Below, piece after piece: positions 15,648 through 24,658 of a stretch of 64,000 nucleotides of DNA (position 1 is its first letter; each line of letters starts with the position of its first letter). This DNA is from Flavobacterium sp. (GTDB lineage Bacteria; Bacteroidota; Bacteroidia; Flavobacteriales; Flavobacteriaceae): positions 372,001-436,000 of the forward strand of contig NZ_JAHEBT010000052.1 of assembly GCF_024642105.1 (NCBI RefSeq), in the 5' to 3' direction. The position numbers and the translations under genes are program-made. The notes below the pieces were generated by a model that was not told the origin of the DNA, did not search any database, and was given only the letters and a program-made list of their open reading frames with translations.

Positions 15648-18518
15648 ATGATTTTAAAAAAAATATTCTCGTACCTCATTATTATTCTTTTAGCATTTTT
15701 TTCAAAAAAAAGCGTTGCTCAACAAACCGATAAAATATTCCTTTCTGGAAAAGATTTTGAACATCCCATTCAATGGGATTTTTATTGCACTGATGGAAAT
15801 AACAGTAAAATCTGGTCAAAAATAAACGTGCCTTCTCAATGGGAATTAGAAGGTTTTGGAGAATACACCTATGGAAGATGGTACAAAGAATTAAACCAGA
15901 AAGAGCCTAGTAAAGAAGAAGGTCTTTATAAATACGAATTTGAAATTCCTGCCGACTATAAAGACAAAGATGTAGTGATTGCTTTTGGTGGAGCCATGAC
16001 TGATACCGAAGTGAAAATAAACGGTAAATTAGCTGGAGAAATTCACCAAGGTGGTTTTTATGAATTCAAATACGACATTACTTCTTTATTACAATTTGGC
16101 ACCAAAAACAAGCTGGAAGTTCATGTATGGAAACATTCAAGTAACAACTCTGTTAATGCTGCAGAACGAAGAGCAGATTGGTGGTTATTTGGCGGAATTT
16201 ATCGTCCAGTATGGCTAGAAGTTTCACCAAAAACACAAATTCAGCATATTGCAGTTAACGCCAAAATGGATGGTTCAATCACTATTGATATGAATCTTAA
16301 AAACATTCCTAAAAGTACCGTGCTAGAAGCATCTCTTAAAGGATTGAACGGAGAAAATTTTCAAACATTCTCTTTTCCAATTAAGGCAAAAAGTGGTAAA
16401 GAAACTATTGCTGCCCAATGGAAAGATATCAAACCGTGGAATACAGAAACCCCCAATTTATACAACTTAGAACTAGCTCTAAAACAAAACGGGACGGTAC
16501 TTTATAAATTGGACAAAAAAATTGGTTTCAGAACATTAGAATTCAAGAAAAAAGACGGAATTTATGTGAATGGCACCAAGATCATAATGAAGGGTATCAA
16601 CCGCCATTCCTTTTGGCCAGAGGGCGGGCGAAGCACCAGCAAACGCATTAGCATATTAGACGGTCAGTTGCTAAAAGACATGAACATGAATGCTGTTCGG
16701 GGTCATTACCCACCCGACGATCATTTTATGGACGTTTGCGACTCATTAGGACTTTTTGTTTTGAATGAATTGGCTGGATGGCAAAATTCGTACGACACCC
16801 CAACAGGAACTAAATTAGTTCAAGAAATGGTGCGTCGCGATGTTAACCATCCTTCAGTAATTATTTGGGACAACGGAAACGAAGGGGGATGGAATTACGA
16901 AGTGGATAACGTTTTTACCGAAAATGATCCACAAAAAAGAATCGTGATTCATCCTTGGTCGGACTTCAATGGTTGGGATACGCACCACTACCCTACTTAT
17001 TTAACAGGAATGCACCGATTCAACAGTGGAGAAAACGTATTTTTTCCAACAGAATTTATGCACGGAACTTACGATAACGGACACGGTGCCGCTTTAGAAG
17101 ATTTTTGGACGAGATACAAGCAAAGTCCTTTATTTGCAGGGGGATTTATGTGGGCTCTTTTAGATGAAGCTGTTTTACGTTCAGATTGGAAAGGAGATGC
17201 GAAATTTGACTCGAAAGGTTCTTTAGGAGCAGACGGAATTTTAGGCCCTCATAGAGAAAAAGAAGGAAGTTATTATACCGTGAAAGAAATTTGGGCACCT
17301 ATCCAATTTCAGCCAAAACAAGTAACCAAAGATTTTGATGGTTCCTTTTTAATAACCAACGATTACCTGTTCAGTAATTTAAATTCCTGCAAAATGGAAT
17401 ACAAAATAATACAATCAGATGCTGACATTCTTTATTCAGATGCTGTTTCTAAAGAAATACGTTCTGGAAAAATTGATATTCCAAGTATTGAGCCCGGCGA
17501 AACCCGCAAAATTAAATTTGCGGTTCCTGATAATTTCTTCGATGGCGATGTTTTATCAATAACTGCGTATGACATACATGAAAAGGAAATTTATACTTGG
17601 ACTTGGCCTATTCATAAAGCCAATTACTTTGCCTCTAAGTTTTTACTATCCAAAGACACTAAATCTAAGGCCGTGGCAACTCGTAATGGAAATCAAGTTG
17701 TTTTAACAGGAGCCAATGTTACGGTTACTTTGGACAGTACAACTGGGGAAATCGTAACGATTAAAAACGCAACTGCTGTAGTTCCTTTAACGAATGGTCC
17801 TCGTCCTATAGGAATGAAAGCTAAACTGAAAGAGGTAAAACTTTCACAAGAAGGTGAAAAAGCAGTCTGCACAGTAACTTACTCTGGCGGATTAAACACT
17901 ATAAAATGGATTATGCATCCTGATGGTAGATTGAAAATGGAATTGATTACTTTGAAAAACGCAGAAAATTCAGGTGGTTTTGACGGAGCTTATTTTGAAG
18001 ACAAAATTAATTCCTTTGGAGTTACATTCAGTTTTCCTGAAAAGGAGGTCACTGGAATAAAGTGGTTCGGAAGAGGGCCTTATCATGTTTGGAAAAACAG
18101 AATCAAAGGAACTACTTATGGTGTTTGGGAAAAGAGCTATAATACCACAATAACAGGAGAAAGTTTTGAGAATTTAGTTTATCCGGAATTTAAAGGCTAT
18201 CATGCCAATTTATTAGGTGCCAATTTAAAAGCAGGTACATCATCATTTAAAGTTTTCAGTGAATCTGACAATTTGTTCCTGCGCTTATTTACTCCTGATT
18301 TACCTAAAAATGGGTTCCCAGGAAGTAATCCACAACCTGCTTTTCCTGAAGGCGACATTTCCTTTATGTATGAAATTCCAGCGATGCGTGATTTCAAACC
18401 ATTGGAGCAACAAGGTCCAGAAAGTCAACCCACTAATATTCGCATCAAAAAAGGGGATGACGGAATTTCAATGAATCTATGGTTTGATTTTAGGACCTAT
18501 AAACAACATTCTAATTAA
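15648..18518 (+). CDS. Glycoside hydrolase family 2, probable beta-galactosidase (956 aa)
   Basis: This secreted GH2 enzyme has a signal peptide ending KKSVAQ (about residue 25). Domain order is the sugar-binding jelly roll (about 35-195, DTEVKINGKLAGE), an Ig-like domain, the TIM barrel (from KMKGINRHSFWPEGG-like sequence near residue 310) and C-terminal beta domains with the beta-galactosidase small-chain-like region (KWFGRGPYHVWKNR). The acid/base Glu is in WDNGNEGG and the nucleophile in FPTEFMHG. It probably removes galactose from RG-I side chains, although GH2 also includes glucuronidases and other activities. It is flanked by CE12 genes with 13- and 6-base gaps, so it belongs to the same operon. 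Confidence 0.85.
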   Translation: MILKKIFSYLIIILLAFFSKKSVAQQTDKIFLSGKDFEHPIQWDFYCTDGNNSKIWSKINVPSQWELEGFGEYTYGRWYKELNQKEPSKEEGLYKYEFEIPADYKDKDVVIAFGGAMTDTEVKINGKLAGEIHQGGFYEFKYDITSLLQFGTKNKLEVHVWKHSSNNSVNAAERRADWWLFGGIYRPVWLEVSPKTQIQHIAVNAKMDGSITIDMNLKNIPKSTVLEASLKGLNGENFQTFSFPIKAKSGKETIAAQWKDIKPWNTETPNLYNLELALKQNGTVLYKLDKKIGFRTLEFKKKDGIYVNGTKIIMKGINRHSFWPEGGRSTSKRISILDGQLLKDMNMNAVRGHYPPDDHFMDVCDSLGLFVLNELAGWQNSYDTPTGTKLVQEMVRRDVNHPSVIIWDNGNEGGWNYEVDNVFTENDPQKRIVIHPWSDFNGWDTHHYPTYLTGMHRFNSGENVFFPTEFMHGTYDNGHGAALEDFWTRYKQSPLFAGGFMWALLDEAVLRSDWKGDAKFDSKGSLGADGILGPHREKEGSYYTVKEIWAPIQFQPKQVTKDFDGSFLITNDYLFSNLNSCKMEYKIIQSDADILYSDAVSKEIRSGKIDIPSIEPGETRKIKFAVPDNFFDGDVLSITAYDIHEKEIYTWTWPIHKANYFASKFLLSKDTKSKAVATRNGNQVVLTGANVTVTLDSTTGEIVTIKNATAVVPLTNGPRPIGMKAKLKEVKLSQEGEKAVCTVTYSGGLNTIKWIMHPDGRLKMELITLKNAENSGGFDGAYFEDKINSFGVTFSFPEKEVTGIKWFGRGPYHVWKNRIKGTTYGVWEKSYNTTITGESFENLVYPEFKGYHANLLGANLKAGTSSFKVFSESDNLFLRLFTPDLPKNGFPGSNPQPAFPEGDISFMYEIPAMRDFKPLEQQGPESQPTNIRIKKGDDGISMNLWFDFRTYKQHSN

Positions 18519-18524
18519 AATACA

Positions 18525-20033
18525 ATGAAAATAATCAAAATAGCCTTAGTGCTACTTATAGCACTCTTATTTTTCAATTTTAAAGATAAAGACCACCCTA
18601 AACCTGTTATCTATCTCGTAGGTGACTCCACTGTAAAAAATGGAAAAGGTGATGGAGCTGGCGGACTTTGGGGTTGGGGCGATTTCATCGGACAATTTTT
18701 GGATACTACAAAAATAAGCGTTCAAAATCATGCCTTAGGCGGAACAAGTAGCCGTACTTTTCAAAGTAAAGGATTATGGGAACCCGTTTACAATAAGCTT
18801 AAAAAGGGAGATTATGTAATAATCCAATTTGGTCACAACGACGATGGACCATTGAACGATACACTTCGTGCAAGAGGTACCATCAAAGGCATTGGAGAAG
18901 AAACCCAAGAAATTGACAATATGCTAACCAAAAAACATGAAACTGTTCACAGCTACGGTTGGTATATACAAAAAATAGTAAAAGAGGTCAAATCAAAAGG
19001 GGCAATCCCAATCATTTGTTCCCCTATTCCAAGAAACGATTGGGCAGCAGGGAAAGTACCAAGAAACGACAAATCGTATGGATTATGGACCAAACAAATT
19101 GCTGAAAAAGAAAACGTGACTTTTATCGATTTGAATGCTATAATGGCTCTTAAAATGGATACATTAGGAGAATCTAATGTTACGGAAACTTATTTTTACA
19201 AAAGAGATCATACACATACTTCTGCAAAAGGGGCTGTGATGTCAGCTACTTCAATTATTGAAGGTTTGAAAGCGAGTGATAACCCATTAAAAAAATACAT
19301 TTTAGACAATCCAAAAATTATACTTCCTGCCAAGAAAAAAATCTATTTGATTGGCGATTCGACAATGGCCAATAATGGCAACAATCCTAATGCCGTAGGT
19401 TGGGGAGTTGCCTTCCCTAAATATTGCGACACCACTAGAATTGAAGTTATCAATAAAGCCCGTGGTGGAAGAAGCACTCGTACTTTTGTTAAAGAAGGAT
19501 TGTGGGATATGGTAAAAAATCAATTAAAACCCGGAGACTTCATTATGATTCAATTTGGTCATAACGATGCTGGAGCGATTGATAAAGAAAAATTTAGAGG
19601 TTCGTTAAAAGGAAATGGTAATGAAACACAACAAGTGGTTCGAGATAGTATCACTGAAACGGTGCAAACTTTTGGTTGGTATATGGAAAAATTCGTCAAA
19701 GAAGCGAAAGAAAAAGGAGCTATTCCAATCGTTTTGAGTCAAACGCCAAGAAACGAATGGCCAAACGACAAAGTGGAACGAAGAGCTGATTCTTACGGAG
19801 GATGGTCGAAAATTGCAGCAGAAAATACAGGTGCTTTTTTCATCGATTTAAACGAACTTGTAGCCTTGAAATACGAGCAATTAGGTAAAGAAAAAGTCAA
19901 TACCTTTTTTCCAAAAGACCATACACATACAGGTATTGATGGGGCTATTTTTAATGCCGAAACGGTTGCCGAAAGCCTAAAAAAAATCAGAAAAATTGGC
20001 CTTGAAGAATATATTATACTTCCAAAAAAATAA
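18525..20033 (+). CDS. Protein with two tandem CE12 rhamnogalacturonan acetylesterase domains
   Basis: A 502-residue secreted protein made of two complete SGNH/CE12 domains in one chain. Domain 1 (about 28-260) has LVGDSTVKNG, NHALGGTSSRTF, IQFGHNDDG and RDHTHTSAKG. Domain 2 (about 268-495) has LIGDSTMANNG, NKARGGRSTRTF, IQFGHNDAG and KDHTHTGIDG. Both keep all four catalytic blocks and share an insert (GxGxETQ...) and a GWY(I/M)xK helix, so they arose by internal duplication. A short hydrophobic N-terminus (ALVLLIALLFFNF) is a signal peptide or anchor. It lies 6 bases after the GH2. Both halves presumably deacetylate RG-I, perhaps at different positions; that split is inferred. Confidence 0.85.
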   Translation: MKIIKIALVLLIALLFFNFKDKDHPKPVIYLVGDSTVKNGKGDGAGGLWGWGDFIGQFLDTTKISVQNHALGGTSSRTFQSKGLWEPVYNKLKKGDYVIIQFGHNDDGPLNDTLRARGTIKGIGEETQEIDNMLTKKHETVHSYGWYIQKIVKEVKSKGAIPIICSPIPRNDWAAGKVPRNDKSYGLWTKQIAEKENVTFIDLNAIMALKMDTLGESNVTETYFYKRDHTHTSAKGAVMSATSIIEGLKASDNPLKKYILDNPKIILPAKKKIYLIGDSTMANNGNNPNAVGWGVAFPKYCDTTRIEVINKARGGRSTRTFVKEGLWDMVKNQLKPGDFIMIQFGHNDAGAIDKEKFRGSLKGNGNETQQVVRDSITETVQTFGWYMEKFVKEAKEKGAIPIVLSQTPRNEWPNDKVERRADSYGGWSKIAAENTGAFFIDLNELVALKYEQLGKEKVNTFFPKDHTHTGIDGAIFNAETVAESLKKIRKIGLEEYIILPKK

Positions 20034-20037
20034 CAGT

Positions 20038-20063
20038 ATACCCCCGATTAAAAACGGGGGTAT
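20038..20063. terminator. Strong terminator between convergent operons
   Basis: A perfect 9-base GC-rich stem (ATACCCCCG / CGGGGGTAT) with loop ATTAAAAA, followed by TTTTTATA on the plus strand. It ends the CE12-GH2-CE12 operon. The minus-strand side has a short T run after ATACTG and may also end the mutarotase operon. Confidence 0.85.
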
Positions 20064-20074
20064 TTTTATAAAAA

Positions 20075-20401
20075 TTAATCCAAATGAAACACCTCTTGTA
20101 ACGGAATTGCAACAGGAGAATTATCCGGATTAGTTTCCATAATATCCGCCATATAACTCCACCACTTTTTAACCACAGGATGGTTAGGCAGATACGATTC
20201 ATTAAAGCCTTCATCTAATTTTTGAAAAGCAAAAAGAGTTAACGTTTCTTCATCAAGAAAAATACTATAATCATGGACTCCTGCTTCAGAAAGCAAGTCT
20301 TGTAATTCAGGCCAAATTTCATCGTGCCTTTTTTTATACTCTGCCTCAAAACCCGGTTTTAATTTCATTTTGAAAGCATTTCGATAGGTATTCTTTGTCA
20401 T
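20075..20401 (-). CDS. rhaM: L-rhamnose mutarotase
   Basis: A 108-residue cytoplasmic protein of the RhaM family, which interconverts the anomers of L-rhamnose so that all of it can enter the isomerase. The family's active-site features are visible: [12 protein letters not shown] near residue 24 and the paired Trp in [13 protein letters not shown] near residue 78. Its start codon overlaps the stop of the upstream GH43-like gene by 4 bases (ATGA), so the two are translationally coupled. It is placed in a polymer-degrading operon about 15 kb from the other rhamnose genes, but shares their operator type. Confidence 0.92.
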   Translation of the reverse strand: MTKNTYRNAFKMKLKPGFEAEYKKRHDEIWPELQDLLSEAGVHDYSIFLDEETLTLFAFQKLDEGFNESYLPNHPVVKKWWSYMADIMETNPDNSPVAIPLQEVFHLD

Positions 20402-21411
20402 TTTTTATGTTTTAAATTAATCTTCACAATTTGATCACGATGACACATAATTTCACCATTTTTATATTCAAGCTCTGCAAGTTGAATAGAACTTCTTCTA
20501 GTATCGTAAGTATCTTTTCCTTTGTTTTCTGGAATTCGGCCAGGGTGTGTAAAATAAAAAATATAAGCCTTGTTTCCATTTATAATCACATCAGGATGTC
20601 CCCCAATAACTTGATCATCTTGTCCAACCCCTGGAATTTGCAAAATATTTTTCTCTTGTCGATTCCAATTTACAAAATCTTCTGACGAATAAACGCTTAG
20701 TCCATTCCAAGTATCACAAATCATCCAGTTTTTACCTTTCCAATGAAATACTTTGGGCCCTTCTCCTCTATCCTTTATAACCTGCTGATTGATATCTACC
20801 CAGTGGTATAAATCAGGACTATCTGCGTAATAAATAGACTTCTTATCCCGTTCGTTATTGTAATACATTCGCCAATGCCCATTTGGTAATCGAAATACAG
20901 AAGCATCGATACAACGATCTGAAGCCAATTTCAATTCCGATTGAAAATCCCAGTCTAATAAATTTTCACTTGTTAAATGAATAATATAACGTGGATGATT
21001 CCAATCTTCAAAAACACCTGGAACTATGGTCAGGTACATATGAAAAATACCGTTATGTTCAATTACATCTGGTGCCCAATAGGTCGCATTTTCAAGAGCA
21101 TAATTAATCCTACAAGTTTGTTTATAGCTCCAGTGTGCTCCATCTGTAGACGCTGCGATTCCGATAGGAGTGCCATGAACCCAACTCACTCCTTTACTGT
21201 CTTTGTCATTGGCTCTCCTATTAGTGTAGAACATAAACCATTTCTTTTCTTTTAGATTCCAAATTACCGTTGGGTCTGCAGCACCATCGTAAATAGTATC
21301 TCTAAATAACGGTTTACTTGCTATATGACGAGTTTGTGCAATTAAAGGCAAGAATAATACACTAAAAATTATTGAAAGTAAAATCTTATTTTTATCTATT
21401 ATAATTTTCAT
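20398..21411 (-). CDS. Secreted GH43-like five-bladed beta-propeller glycosidase
   Basis: I place the start at the Met at 21411, eleven codons inside the track ORF, because it opens a clean signal peptide ([17 protein letters not shown]). The mature protein, about 310 residues, is a beta-propeller with the pattern of GH43 and relatives: GAADPTVIW in blade 1 (general base Asp), [10 protein letters not shown] in the middle (Asp) and [11 protein letters not shown] (acid Glu), plus repeated Trp/Tyr strands. An arabinosidase or galactosidase role on RG-I side chains is likely; the subfamily is not recognised. It lies downstream of the acetylesterase gene and overlaps rhaM by 4 bases. Confidence 0.72.
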   Translation of the reverse strand: MKIIIDKNKILLSIIFSVLFLPLIAQTRHIASKPLFRDTIYDGAADPTVIWNLKEKKWFMFYTNRRANDKDSKGVSWVHGTPIGIAASTDGAHWSYKQTCRINYALENATYWAPDVIEHNGIFHMYLTIVPGVFEDWNHPRYIIHLTSENLLDWDFQSELKLASDRCIDASVFRLPNGHWRMYYNNERDKKSIYYADSPDLYHWVDINQQVIKDRGEGPKVFHWKGKNWMICDTWNGLSVYSSEDFVNWNRQEKNILQIPGVGQDDQVIGGHPDVIINGNKAYIFYFTHPGRIPENKGKDTYDTRRSSIQLAELEYKNGEIMCHRDQIVKINLKHKK

Positions 21412-21462
21412 CTTTACATGTTTATAAAACATCAATTCCATATAATTAATTTCTACAACTAA

Positions 21463-23007
21463 TTAAAAATTCATATACGTTTTCTCTGGCCAATCATCAG
21501 TACGGAATGGTGATGCTGGCAAATTCTCTTTATTATATAAATTAGGTTCTGGAATGGCTTTCCATGCAAATCGAACCGCTACTGGTTTTTTTACTTTTGA
21601 CGAAGAAACCAACACAGATTTACCCTTTATTACTGCCTCAGCAGGATAAAATAATTTATCTTCTCCTGCAATTTCAAATTCTGTTAGGTGTTCTCCTTTT
21701 TGCATTAGACCTGAATCAGCGTAATCAAAATAAATTTGGATACGAGACCCTACTAATTTCATATGATTGTATATTGGTCCCGAATAAGTCAAATTAGATT
21801 CTCCATACGTTTTAGCACGAGCCCAAATAGCAAGTCTTTTTCCAACTGTTTGTTTGTCAATTGGATGAATATTTTTAGCATCCCCTACATCTGTTGTAAC
21901 CACCATCCCTGAATTATTTATAGTTTTCAAGGCCAATAACTGTGCTTCTCTTATCTCTGCATTTTGGCCTTGGTGAGGTGTTATTTGAACATAATAAAAA
22001 GGGAAATCGCCTTGTTTCCAATCGTCTCTCCAGTTTTTAACCATCGCTGGAAATAAAGTTCTATATTGATAAGCCCTTTCTGAGTTACTCTCTCCTTGGT
22101 ACCAGATAACTCCTTTCATAGTGTAGTTAATCAATGGATAAAGCATTGCATTGTACAACACACAAGGTTCTTTATTAACACTCTCTTTTGTTGGTTTTTT
22201 AAATACCGCTTTAGCTAAATCCGAATCCTTATTGGTTTCTAATTTTTGCTGACGAATATTTAAATAATATTTTTCTAAAGCGGCATTGTATTCTTTTTCT
22301 TTGACAGCATTACGCTCTAGAATAGGTAAGAAATCAGGATTGGATTCTAATACTTGTTGCGAAGTCCATGCCTCAGCTTTGGTACCTCCCCAAGAAGAAG
22401 AAATCAAACCAATTGGAATACGTAAATTTTCATAAAGATCTCTACCAAAAAAATAAGCTACAGCCGAAAAGGTAGTAATTGTACTCGAATTGCATTCTTT
22501 CCAACTACCTTTAACATCATTTAAGGGCTTTTGGGAAGCATCTAATGCCACCGTAAACAGTCGTATATTGGGATAGTTTGCCTTTTCTACTTCTTCTTGA
22601 TAGTTCTTAACTCCTGTTTTCCAAGTTTTCTCTTCTCTTCCTACAGGGAAAAACATATTGGATTGACCCGAACATATCCATACTTCTCCAATCAAAATAT
22701 TGTGAAGTATAATTTTATTTTTTCCTTCTAATTCAATAGTATACGTTTTTGTGCTTCCTGCAGGAGTTGTAACAGTTGTTTTCCAATTGCCTTCTGTATC
22801 AGCTATGATTTCTAAAGGAAACGTTTGCCAGCCCGTCTGAATACTAATTTTCTCATTTGGCGATGCCCATCCCCATAAATTAACCACAGCGTTTTGTTGT
22901 AAAACCATATTGTCTCCTACTAAAGACGGCAATTTAATTTGGGCATTGGCCGAAAACAGGAAACAAATAAAGGCTACAAATACTGTTATTTTTTTTAAAC
23001 TCATCAT
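21463..23007 (-). CDS. Secreted sialate-O-acetylesterase-type SGNH esterase
   Basis: A 514-residue protein with a signal peptide (FVAFICFLFSANAQ). The start may be either of two adjacent Met codons (23007 or 23004). It has the layout of the sialate O-acetylesterase family: an N-terminal beta domain (LVGDNMVLQQ, LWGWASPNEKI), then block I VWICSGQSNM with the catalytic Ser, GVIWYQGESN, and the C-terminal Asp/His block AKNIHPIDKQ. In pectin loci such enzymes remove acetyl or methyl esters from side-chain sugars rather than sialic acid; the exact substrate is unknown. It is first in the operon with the GH43-like enzyme and rhaM, under an ACAGGA operator. Confidence 0.82.
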   Translation of the reverse strand: MMSLKKITVFVAFICFLFSANAQIKLPSLVGDNMVLQQNAVVNLWGWASPNEKISIQTGWQTFPLEIIADTEGNWKTTVTTPAGSTKTYTIELEGKNKIILHNILIGEVWICSGQSNMFFPVGREEKTWKTGVKNYQEEVEKANYPNIRLFTVALDASQKPLNDVKGSWKECNSSTITTFSAVAYFFGRDLYENLRIPIGLISSSWGGTKAEAWTSQQVLESNPDFLPILERNAVKEKEYNAALEKYYLNIRQQKLETNKDSDLAKAVFKKPTKESVNKEPCVLYNAMLYPLINYTMKGVIWYQGESNSERAYQYRTLFPAMVKNWRDDWKQGDFPFYYVQITPHQGQNAEIREAQLLALKTINNSGMVVTTDVGDAKNIHPIDKQTVGKRLAIWARAKTYGESNLTYSGPIYNHMKLVGSRIQIYFDYADSGLMQKGEHLTEFEIAGEDKLFYPAEAVIKGKSVLVSSSKVKKPVAVRFAWKAIPEPNLYNKENLPASPFRTDDWPEKTYMNF

Positions 23008-23034
23008 TGTAAATAAATTTTAACGGATAGATTT

Positions 23035-23081
23035 TAAAGATACTAGAGCTAATTAATATGAGTATCCTGTACTAGCCTGCA
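23035..23081 (-). promoter_or_regulatory. ACAGGA direct-repeat operator and promoter of the acetylesterase-rhaM operon
   Basis: On the minus strand GCAGGCTAGTACAGGATAC gives two half-sites at a 10-base period. Exactly 19 bases after the proximal one lies TATCTTTA (23035-23042), a near match to TAnnTTTG. The start codon is 28-31 bases further on. Confidence 0.7.
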
Positions 23082-23086
23082 AAATA

Positions 23087-23114
23087 AAAAGGCGCTATAA
23101 GTATAGCGCCTTTT
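23087..23114 (-). terminator. Terminator of the SusC/SusD operon 1
   Basis: Perfect 13-base arms AAAAGGCGCTATA / TATAGCGCCTTTT separated by two bases, followed on the minus strand by TTTTTATTTTG. It lies 20 bases after the SusD stop and just before the operator of the next operon, which insulates the two units. Confidence 0.85.
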
Positions 23115-23133
23115 AAGGAATTCAAACAATTTA

Positions 23134-24651
23134 TTAATATCCAGGATTTTGAGTATATAATCCCGGTGCAGCTAAAATTTCTTGCAAAGGAATTGGATAT
23201 AGCAACGAATTTTTATCAATAGTAAGTATCTTATTATTGATATCTTCTGTCGCTTTCCAAGCATTCATAATAGTCAAAGCATTTCCTGATCGAATTAAAT
23301 CAAACCATCTAGTCCCTTCAGAGAAAAATTCTTTTCTTCTTTCATCAAATAATTGATCTAAAGTTGTATTCAAAGCATTTGCAGGAATACCAGCTCTCGT
23401 TCTAACTTGATTCATAATAGCATCTACGTCAGCTTGAGTTCCTCCACCTCCGTGAAGCGTACATTCAGCCATCATCATTAAAATATCTGTATAACGCATC
23501 ACCATAAAATCAACACCCCAATCTGTTCTAGATAATCCATATCTAGTTTTATCAATGTATTTTTTGAAAACAGGTAACGTATAAGCCACATTTGAAGCCG
23601 TATAACTCGTTGCTATACCTTGTATTTTTCTTTTATCAACGGAACTAAATTTATTAAGAAATTCATTTGAAATTGGTCTAGCTTCCAAAGAACCTTGCTG
23701 TGCTAAACCTAAAGAAGTGAAATACGGCTCATATCCTACTTCAATAACAAAATTACCTCCTACTCCATTTCCAGTTCCTTGTGTGTATGGAATTGTTAAA
23801 ACATTTTCTTTATTTGCGAGACCTTCAACTGTAAAAATAGCCGCATAGTCTGTTCCAAATGCATACAACCCACTATTCTTGATATCTAATAATTGTTGGT
23901 ACGCTTTATCCCATTCATTCAATCCTAGAGTAGAACCATCTATACCGTATGTTGGACTAGAACGAGTCATATACACTAATCCTAAGATTCCTTTTGCAGC
24001 ATATTTAGTCGCTCTTCCGTAATCTGCAGCTGCGTAAGATGCTGGTAAATCAGCTATTGCTTTTTCTAGGTCAGAAATAATTAACGTATACACGTCTTTA
24101 ACAGGGGTTCTTCCAATTTTTGCTGCTTCTTGAGCTGACATCGTTTTATCGATTAACGGCACACTTCCAAACCATCTGATTAAATCAAAATAACAGAACG
24201 CACGTAAAAAACGAGCTTCGGCCGCCATTGTTGCTCTATCAGTAGTATTAGTGATAATAGAACCTTTTTGGTCTATTTTTTCTAATAATTGATTGGCTAA
24301 ATAAATAGCTTTATAATTACTTACGTAAGCTTCTTTCAAATAAGAATTAGAAGCTATTGAAGTATAAAAACTATTAATCCCTTCCCATTCTCTTGATGCA
24401 GTAGTAGTAGCATACAAGTTGTCAGATCTTGTTTCACTCAAATTCAATACTCTATTGGCATACCCATATTCGTTAGCTCCGTGGAATGCAAACGAATAAA
24501 CACCATTTCTAGCCTGAATAAAATCATTAGGCGTTGAATAGAAGTTCTCTGTAGTACCTTGGGATAAAGGAAGTTGATTTAACTCCTCATCACATGACGC
24601 TAGAACAAATAATATAAAAATATTTGCTACTAAATAAATATATTTCTTCAT
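23134..24651 (-). CDS. SusD/RagB-type surface glycan-binding lipoprotein (pair 1)
   Basis: A 505-residue lipoprotein with a signal peptide ending in the lipobox LASC, followed by acidic residues (CDEEL) of the kind that direct lipoproteins to the cell surface in Bacteroidota. SusD features include the N-terminal NQLPLSQGTTENFY, helical repeats with AEARFLRAFCYFDLIRWFG, the late helix RTRAGIPANALNTTLDQLFDERRKEFFSEGTRWFDLIRSG, and the C-terminus SLLYPIPLQEI...NPGY. It caps the SusC transporter and binds the imported glycan fragments. It lies 7 bases after SusC in the same operon. Confidence 0.93.
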   Translation of the reverse strand: MKKYIYLVANIFILFVLASCDEELNQLPLSQGTTENFYSTPNDFIQARNGVYSFAFHGANEYGYANRVLNLSETRSDNLYATTTASREWEGINSFYTSIASNSYLKEAYVSNYKAIYLANQLLEKIDQKGSIITNTTDRATMAAEARFLRAFCYFDLIRWFGSVPLIDKTMSAQEAAKIGRTPVKDVYTLIISDLEKAIADLPASYAAADYGRATKYAAKGILGLVYMTRSSPTYGIDGSTLGLNEWDKAYQQLLDIKNSGLYAFGTDYAAIFTVEGLANKENVLTIPYTQGTGNGVGGNFVIEVGYEPYFTSLGLAQQGSLEARPISNEFLNKFSSVDKRKIQGIATSYTASNVAYTLPVFKKYIDKTRYGLSRTDWGVDFMVMRYTDILMMMAECTLHGGGGTQADVDAIMNQVRTRAGIPANALNTTLDQLFDERRKEFFSEGTRWFDLIRSGNALTIMNAWKATEDINNKILTIDKNSLLYPIPLQEILAAPGLYTQNPGY

Positions 24652-24658
24652 CTTATTT

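Noticed and set aside
18525-20033. The twofold CE12 sequence as an assembly duplication
   Set aside because: The two halves differ throughout at the protein level while keeping catalytic motifs, so they are a real and old duplication.
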